Shown here one piece after another: positions 34,344-38,574 of a stretch of 38,574 bases of DNA. Made by a program: the position numbers and the translations under genes. The notes beneath the pieces are model-generated. The model was not told the origin of the DNA. It worked only from the letters and a program-made list of their open reading frames with translations, and did no database searches. Each line of letters opens with the position of its first letter. The first letter of the stretch is position 1. This stretch comes from an uncultured Clostridia bacterium (GTDB lineage Bacteria > Bacillota > Clostridia > TANB77 > CAG-508). Location: contig CANQRS010000003.1 in assembly GCA_947626295.1 (NCBI GenBank), positions 1 through 38,574 of the forward strand, given 5' to 3'.

Positions 34344-34970
34344 TTATTTAGAATATAGCTCTACTATTAAATGCTCTTCTAATGCAATGTCTATATCTTC
34401 TCTTGATGCTAATCTTAATACTTTTCCACTCATATTTTCTGCATTTTTTTCTAACCATACTGGAATTGGTCTTGCTGAATTTGCTTCTAAATTAGCTTTT
34501 ATTGTAGAGTTATCCTTCTTTATTTCTCTAACTGAGATTACATCTCCTGGCTTAACTAAATATGAAGCAATATTAACCTTTTTACCATTTACATCAATTT
34601 GTGAATGATTTACTAATTGTCTAGCTTCTGCCCTTGATGCTCCAAATCCTAATCTATATACTACATTATCTAATCTACTCTCTAAAATTTGTAATAAATT
34701 TTCACCTGTTACACCTTTCTTATTTGAAGCCATTTCAAAATATTTTCTAAATTGTTTTTCTCCAACTCCATAATATGATTTTGTTTTTTGTTTTTCTCTT
34801 AATTGTGTTCCATATTCAGAAAGTTTAGCCTTTCTTTGTCCATGTTCTCCTGGTGCATAATTTCTTCTAGACACACTACACTTATCTGAATAACATCTTT
34901 CACCTTTTAAGAATAGTTTGCATCCTTCTCTACGACAAACACGACATTGTGCATCTTTATATCTTGACAT
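34344..34970 (-). CDS. rpsD: ribosomal protein S4, zinc-binding form
   Basis: 208 residues. The N-terminal zinc motif is intact: [18 protein letters not shown] supplies four Cys within residues 9-31. The S4 RNA-binding domain starts near [20 protein letters not shown]. Organisms with two rpsD copies often have a zinc-free one elsewhere, and none is seen here. S4 autogenously represses the alpha operon in other bacteria. Confidence 0.97.
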   Translation of the reverse strand: MSRYKDAQCRVCRREGCKLFLKGERCYSDKCSVSRRNYAPGEHGQRKAKLSEYGTQLREKQKTKSYYGVGEKQFRKYFEMASNKKGVTGENLLQILESRLDNVVYRLGFGASRAEARQLVNHSQIDVNGKKVNIASYLVKPGDVISVREIKKDNSTIKANLEANSARPIPVWLEKNAENMSGKVLRLASREDIDIALEEHLIVELYSK

Positions 34971-34993
34971 TTTTTATTTCACCTTCCTTATTA

Positions 34994-35389
34994 TTAAACT
35001 CTACGCTTTTTTGGTGGTCTACAACCGTTGTGTGGTATTGGTGTCACATCTTTTATTGCGCTTATTTCTAAACCTGCCGTTTGAAGTGCTCTTATTGCTG
35101 CTTCTCTTCCTGACCCAGGTCCTTTTACAAATACCTCAACTGTTTTTAGTCCGTGCTCCATTGCTCTTTTTGCTGCTGTTTCTGCAACTTCTCCTGCTGC
35201 AAAAGGTGTGCTTTTTCTTGAACCTTTAAATCCAAGTCCACCAGCACTTCCCCACGATATTACATTACCAGCTGTATCTGTTATTGATACAATAGTATTA
35301 TTAAAGCTAGAATGTATATGTGCAGCTCCTCTTTCAATGTTTTTTCTATTTCTTCTTGCAACTGTCTTTCTTGTTACACTTTTTGCCAT
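34994..35389 (-). CDS. rpsK: ribosomal protein S11
   Basis: 131 residues from the ATG at 35389. [20 protein letters not shown] and the C-terminal [15 protein letters not shown] are canonical. The GTG at 35398 lies 3 bases from the SD and is rejected. Located between rpsM and rpsD. Confidence 0.97.
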   Translation of the reverse strand: MAKSVTRKTVARRNRKNIERGAAHIHSSFNNTIVSITDTAGNVISWGSAGGLGFKGSRKSTPFAAGEVAETAAKRAMEHGLKTVEVFVKGPGSGREAAIRALQTAGLEISAIKDVTPIPHNGCRPPKKRRV

Positions 35390-35433
35390 TTTTTTCACTT
35401 ACCTCCTCTATAAAAGATATCGTTTTATTCACA

Positions 35434-35811
35434 TTATTGTTTTAATTTCTTTGATTTGCTTACTACTTTACGTGGACCTTTTCTTGTTCTAGCATTAGTT
35501 TTTGTTCTTTGTCCTCTTACAGGTAGTCCTCTTCTATGCCTAAGACCTCTATAGCATCCTATTTCTGTTAATCTTTTTATGTTTAATGCTATTTCTCTTC
35601 TTAAATCTCCTTCAACAACATAGTTTTCGTCAATTACTTTTCTAATTTTAGCTACATCGTCATCTGTTAAATCTTTTACTCTAACATCTGGACTTATTCC
35701 TGCTTCTGCAAGTATTTTTTGAGAACTTGATAATCCAATACCATATATGTATGTTAGTCCAACTTCTACTCTTTTCTCCTTTGGCAAATCTACTCCTGAT
35801 ATACGAGCCAT
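35434..35811 (-). CDS. rpsM: ribosomal protein S13
   Basis: 125 residues. [20 protein letters not shown] at the start, IYGIG, then [19 protein letters not shown] and the basic tail. SD GGAGGTGTAAAAAG. Separated from rpmJ by an unusually long 256-base gap. Confidence 0.98.
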   Translation of the reverse strand: MARISGVDLPKEKRVEVGLTYIYGIGLSSSQKILAEAGISPDVRVKDLTDDDVAKIRKVIDENYVVEGDLRREIALNIKRLTEIGCYRGLRHRRGLPVRGQRTKTNARTRKGPRKVVSKSKKLKQ

Positions 35812-36067
35812 TCTTTTTACACCTCCAAAAAATATATTCTTTTTGCATCCTCAATACTTAAAGGTGAAATGCATCTAATATTACTATTAGAACTTTAAGA
35901 TTTTGATACATATTTATATATAAACATAAATTGATATAAAACTTTAAAAAGTTTCAGCCGCTACCTATTTATGCTATAAACTATTTTTTAACCTAATTAA
36001 TAGGTTTTGCTAAAATACTTAAAATAATTATATGATAAAATTATTTTAATTTATATTTATCATATAA
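35812..36067 (-). other. long rpmJ-rpsM spacer, possible structured leader
   Basis: 256 bases without a gene where relatives usually have a short gap. On the minus strand it holds AACCTATTAATTAGGTT (hairpin at about 35992-36008) and TCTAATAGTAATATTAGA (hairpin at about 35874-35891). No T-tract marks a terminator and no clear promoter is visible. It may be a regulatory leader (for example for autogenous S4 or S13 control) or an mRNA processing site. Confidence 0.4.
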
Positions 36068-36181
36068 TTATCCTTGTCTTTGTTTATGTTTAGGGTTTTC
36101 ACATATAACTCTTATTACGCCTTTTCTTTTTATAACTTTGCATTTGTCACATATTTTTTTTACTGATGGTCTTACTTTCAT
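36068..36181 (-). CDS. rpmJ: ribosomal protein L36, zinc-binding form
   Basis: 37 residues: [14 protein letters not shown] at the start and [10 protein letters not shown] at the end. The zinc ligands Cys11, Cys14, Cys27 and His32 are all present. SD GGAGGTGCAAAA before the ATG. Lies between infA and rpsM. Confidence 0.97.
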   Translation of the reverse strand: MKVRPSVKKICDKCKVIKRKGVIRVICENPKHKQRQG

Positions 36182-36217
36182 TTTTGCACCTCCTCAAAAT
36201 TATATAACTGAGTTTAT

Positions 36218-36436
36218 TTATTTTGCTCTCCAAGTGATTCTACCTCTATTTAAATCATAAGGTGACATTTCTACTTTAACTTTATCACCTGGTAGAATTT
36301 TTATGTAATTCATTCTTAATTTACCTGAAATGTGAGCTAATATTTGATGCCCATTTTCAAGTTCAACTTTGAAGTTTGTATTAGGTAATGATTCTACCAC
36401 TATACCTTCAACTTCAATAATATCTTCTTTTGCCAT
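36218..36436 (-). CDS. infA: translation initiation factor IF-1
   Basis: 72 residues, single OB fold. [20 protein letters not shown] and the end [15 protein letters not shown] are canonical. SD AAGGAGGAGATAAA. Driven by a consensus promoter lying at the end of map. Confidence 0.98.
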   Translation of the reverse strand: MAKEDIIEVEGIVVESLPNTNFKVELENGHQILAHISGKLRMNYIKILPGDKVKVEMSPYDLNRGRITWRAK

Positions 36437-36472
36437 TTTATCTCCTCCTTAAAGAGCTTTTTAACTAATTAA

Positions 36473-36506
36473 AATAAAATTAAGCTTTATGTAACTTAAT
36501 TTTATT
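36473..36506 (-). terminator. AT-rich hairpin between map and infA
   Basis: 12-bp perfect stem AATAAAATTAAG/CTTAATTTTATT (36495-36506 with 36473-36484), 10-base loop, then TTTAATTAG. It lies downstream of the internal promoter, so it is either a leaky terminator or attenuator, or a leader hairpin of infA. Confidence 0.45.
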
Positions 36507-36539
36507 ACATATTTACCCTAATTTTATAATAGCTTCTAT

Positions 36540-36568
36540 ATTATATCTCAAAAATTTCATATTGTCAA
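36540..36568 (-). promoter_or_regulatory. consensus internal promoter for infA and the ribosomal genes
   Basis: Minus strand TTGACA (36563-36568, last codons of map), 17-bp spacer, TATAAT (36540-36545). It lets the ribosomal genes be transcribed independently of map. Confidence 0.88.
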
Positions 36569-37324
36569 TATTTTTGGCTCATTTTCTGTAATTAAAATTG
36601 TATTTTCATAATGTGCTGCCAAACTTCCATCTTCAGTTACTATTGTCCACCCATCTTCTAACTCCAATATATTATTTTTCCCCTGTATAACCATTGGCTC
36701 TATCGCTAGAGTCATTCCTGGCTCTAATCTCAATCCTCTACCTGCTTTACCATAATTAGGTATCTCAGGTTCTTCGTGCATTTGCCTTCCTATTCCGTGT
36801 CCCTCAAATTCTCTTACAACAGAATATCCATTTTGCTCTACAAATGCTCCAATACAATGTGATATATCACCAATTCTATACCCGGGCTTTGCAAATTTTA
36901 TCCCCTCAAAAAATGCTCTTTTAGTTATATCAACCAATCTTTCTGCATCTTTTGATGCTTTACCAACTATAAATGTTCTTGCCGCATCTCCATTAAATCC
37001 ATTTTTTAATGCAACAGTATCTACACTTACAATATCCCCTTCTCTTATTATTTTATTTTTACTTGGTATCCCGTGTATTACCTCATCATTTACAGATATG
37101 CAAGTTGCATACTTATACTCTGGTACACCTTTTATTCCTGGATTATACCCAATTTGTGCAGGTATTGCTCCTAAACTTCTCATTATTTTTTCTGCTTTTG
37201 CATCTAACTCTAATGTTGTCATTCCTGGCTTTATTTCTTTTTCCAACTGCTCATACAATTTAGCCACAACTTTACATACATCTTCCATAAGTTCTATTTC
37301 TCTTTTAGATTTTATACTTACCAT
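36557..37324 (-). CDS. map: methionine aminopeptidase, type I
   Basis: Removes N-terminal Met from nascent proteins. Metal ligands: Asp in VSVDTVALKNGFNGDAART (two Asp), His in EGHGIGRQMHEEPEIPNYG, Glu in AIEPMV and Glu near the C-terminus (TEDGSLAAHYENTILI). 255 residues from the ATG at 37324 (AGGAG 9 bases upstream). The TTG at 37333 is rejected. Confidence 0.97.
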   Translation of the reverse strand: MVSIKSKREIELMEDVCKVVAKLYEQLEKEIKPGMTTLELDAKAEKIMRSLGAIPAQIGYNPGIKGVPEYKYATCISVNDEVIHGIPSKNKIIREGDIVSVDTVALKNGFNGDAARTFIVGKASKDAERLVDITKRAFFEGIKFAKPGYRIGDISHCIGAFVEQNGYSVVREFEGHGIGRQMHEEPEIPNYGKAGRGLRLEPGMTLAIEPMVIQGKNNILELEDGWTIVTEDGSLAAHYENTILITENEPKILTI

Positions 37325-37351
37325 TTTCCACAACTCCTAACTAATATTACT

Positions 37352-37380
37352 ATTTTATCCTCTTTCGCCTTAATTGTCAA
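37352..37380 (-). promoter_or_regulatory. map promoter
   Basis: Minus strand TTGACA (37375-37380), 17-bp spacer, TAAAAT (37352-37357). It marks the start of the map-to-rplQ unit, separating it from any upstream spc-operon genes. Confidence 0.85.
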
Positions 37381-37419
37381 TAGTTTTGCCTATTACGTCA
37401 AGGGCATCTAAGTTAAAAT

Positions 37420-38052
37420 TTACCATTTTAATAATTCTTTTCTTTCCCCTTCTATAAATCTTTTTGATGCTATTACTAATCTTAAATATAATTCATCGCC
37501 CTTCAAATAAGTTTCTACAAAATTTTTCAAAGTTACCTCCATACAAATTCCTTTATTATCAATACCTACAATGCTTTCTTTATCTTTCAGAAATAAATCT
37601 ATGCAGTCACTAATTTTAAATTCTATAAAACCAATAACTTCATCATTTTTACATTTCATATCAGTTACAGAACCATTATATGGAATAATAAATATTTTTT
37701 GAAATTCTCTAACTATATAATCTTCTTTAACAACTATAGAAACTTGTCTTTCTCCTAAATATATTAAATCTTTCCATTCTATTTCAATTCCACTTTCTTC
37801 CTTTATTTCTCTTATTCCATCTTCTGGATTCTCACCAGCTTGATAGTGCCCTCCTACTGAAATATCTATTTTGTCCATATTATGTACTTGATTATGTTTT
37901 GCATTTTTTATTTGAAATATAACACTTTTATTTTCTTTATTAACTATAATTCCATTAAAAACTTTATGCCATAAACCTAGCTTATGCACTAGTCCTTTTT
38001 CACATATACCTAAATATTCGTGATTTTCATTATATACATCAATAAATTCCAT
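37420..38052 (-). CDS. Nudix hydrolase, IPP-isomerase-like subgroup
   Basis: 210 residues. The N-terminus FIDVYNENHEYLGICEKGLVH and WHKVFNGIIVN resemble the YfcD/IDI-like Nudix group. The Nudix box GHYQAGENPEDGIREIKEESG is present but one residue short between the first Glu and REIKEE (six instead of seven). The substrate is unknown. It has its own promoter and sits upstream of map. Confidence 0.8.
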   Translation of the reverse strand: MEFIDVYNENHEYLGICEKGLVHKLGLWHKVFNGIIVNKENKSVIFQIKNAKHNQVHNMDKIDISVGGHYQAGENPEDGIREIKEESGIEIEWKDLIYLGERQVSIVVKEDYIVREFQKIFIIPYNGSVTDMKCKNDEVIGFIEFKISDCIDLFLKDKESIVGIDNKGICMEVTLKNFVETYLKGDELYLRLVIASKRFIEGERKELLKW

Positions 38053-38106
38053 TTTTTCTCCTTATCTAATTATATCTTCTATAATTTGTTTGTTATTTTT
38101 TCTGAA

Positions 38107-38135
38107 ATAATAACAAATTTCAATGTAAAAGTCAA
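38107..38135 (-). promoter_or_regulatory. promoter of the Nudix gene
   Basis: Minus strand TTGACT (38130-38135), 17-bp spacer, TATTAT (38107-38112), about 50 bases before the start codon (SD AAGGAG). Confidence 0.8.
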
Positions 38136-38269
38136 ATAAGGTATACAACCAACACTTAGGTTTAGTTCACATATTTTAATTATTTCAATTCGTCATCAGT
38201 TCATAATCCATAAATAATCACTCTTTTTTAATATTTTATGAAATCACTCTGAGTTTTTTGCGATTTTTA

Positions 38270-38298
38270 TTGACAAATGCTTTAAGTTTTGGTATAGT
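38270..38298 (+). promoter_or_regulatory. tRNA promoter
   Basis: TTGACA (38270-38275), 17-bp spacer, TATAGT (38293-38298), about 70 bases before tRNA-Gly. Confidence 0.85.
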
Positions 38299-38369
38299 AA
38301 TAAGTGTTAAGTTAATTTAATAGTTCTTTTACTTCAAAAAAATGCCTATTTAGAACTATTTATTTTTTT

Positions 38370-38443
38370 GCAGGTATAATTTAGTGGTAAAATGCAACCT
38401 TGCCAAGGTTGATTCGCGGGTCCGATTCCCGCTACCTGCTCCA
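38370..38443 (+). tRNA. tRNA-Gly(GCC)
   Basis: 74 bases with encoded CCA. Acceptor GCAGGTA/TACCTGC. Anticodon loop TTGCCAA gives GCC. T-arm GCGGG-TCCGATT-CCCGC. Confidence 0.96.
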
Positions 38444-38500
38444 TTTTTATTTATATGTACTATTTTTATAATTTTTGCATATATATATATTAATTATTAT

Positions 38501-38574
38501 GGCGACTTAGCCAAGCGGTAAGGCACGAGTCTGCAAAACTCTGATGATCGGTTCGACTCCGATAGTCGCCTCCA
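38501..38574 (+). tRNA. tRNA-Cys(GCA)
   Basis: 74 bases with encoded CCA, ending exactly at the window edge. Acceptor GGCGACT/AGTCGCC. Anticodon loop CTGCAAA gives GCA. It shares a transcription unit with tRNA-Gly, with a 57-base spacer. Confidence 0.96.

Larger units (their letters stand above)
38053..38369. other. intergenic region between the Nudix gene and the tRNAs
   Basis: No gene is seen. It contains two divergent promoters: the Nudix promoter (38107-38135) and the tRNA promoter (38270-38298), with AT-rich sequence between them. Confidence 0.7.

Overview
The window reads as chromosomal DNA of a very AT-rich, low-GC Gram-positive bacterium (Bacillota, most likely class Clostridia, perhaps an uncultured gut lineage). 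The evidence is strong AGGAGG-type ribosome binding sites, near-consensus TTGACA-N17-TATAAT promoters, WhiA, CdaA, a WalR-type regulator, LPXTG/sortase surface pili, a Bce-type peptide-antibiotic module, a zinc-type S4 and the order map-infA-rpmJ-rpsM-rpsK-rpsD-rpoA-rplQ. TGA serves as a stop (cdaA), so the standard bacterial code applies. No phage, insertion sequence or CRISPR array was seen. Nearly everything is on the minus strand. The plus strand carries one wall hydrolase, one structured RNA, one small regulator and two tRNAs.

Layout, left to right. 1-2130: a Bce-type module (response regulator, intramembrane-sensing kinase, start of the ABC ATPase) with a shared 17-bp box before the regulator and before the ATPase. 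2151-4471: a backbone pilin and its class C sortase. 4746-9513: whiA-hemW-prmC-pth-rng, ending in a terminator. 9640-12933: serS, a lone pyrB and a two-OB-fold SSB, each with a recognisable promoter. 12953-17482: ispH, a pilin-like protein, rnhB, a 49-residue membrane protein, cdaA, truA and an unknown gene. 17516-19288: an orphan WalR-like regulator divergent from a GH73-like hydrolase. 19291-24465: rnhA, a GT39-like membrane protein, tmcAL, dCMP deaminase, an FTCD_C-family protein and folD. 24551-31591: glycogen phosphorylase, an RluA-family pseudouridine synthase, an rRNA-methyltransferase-like protein, a small membrane protein, a WG-repeat protein and tgt. 31670-32380: a strong promoter, an undescribed multi-helix RNA with its own terminator, and an XRE regulator. 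32432-37380: a small membrane protein and the alpha-type ribosomal operon. 37420-38574: a Nudix protein and tRNA-Gly/tRNA-Cys.

Two observations stand out. First, the only two genes with broken frames (the Bce ATPase and the GT39-like protein) are broken in the same way: one extra C directly before a glycine GGA, creating a CGG codon. By eye, CGG occurs in frame nowhere else in the coding sequence of the window. Recurrent sequence error is the plain explanation. A +1 frameshift at an unassigned or starved CGG codon is the exciting one, and both are testable. Second, 31705-32011 holds a well-bounded structured RNA that I cannot assign to a known family.
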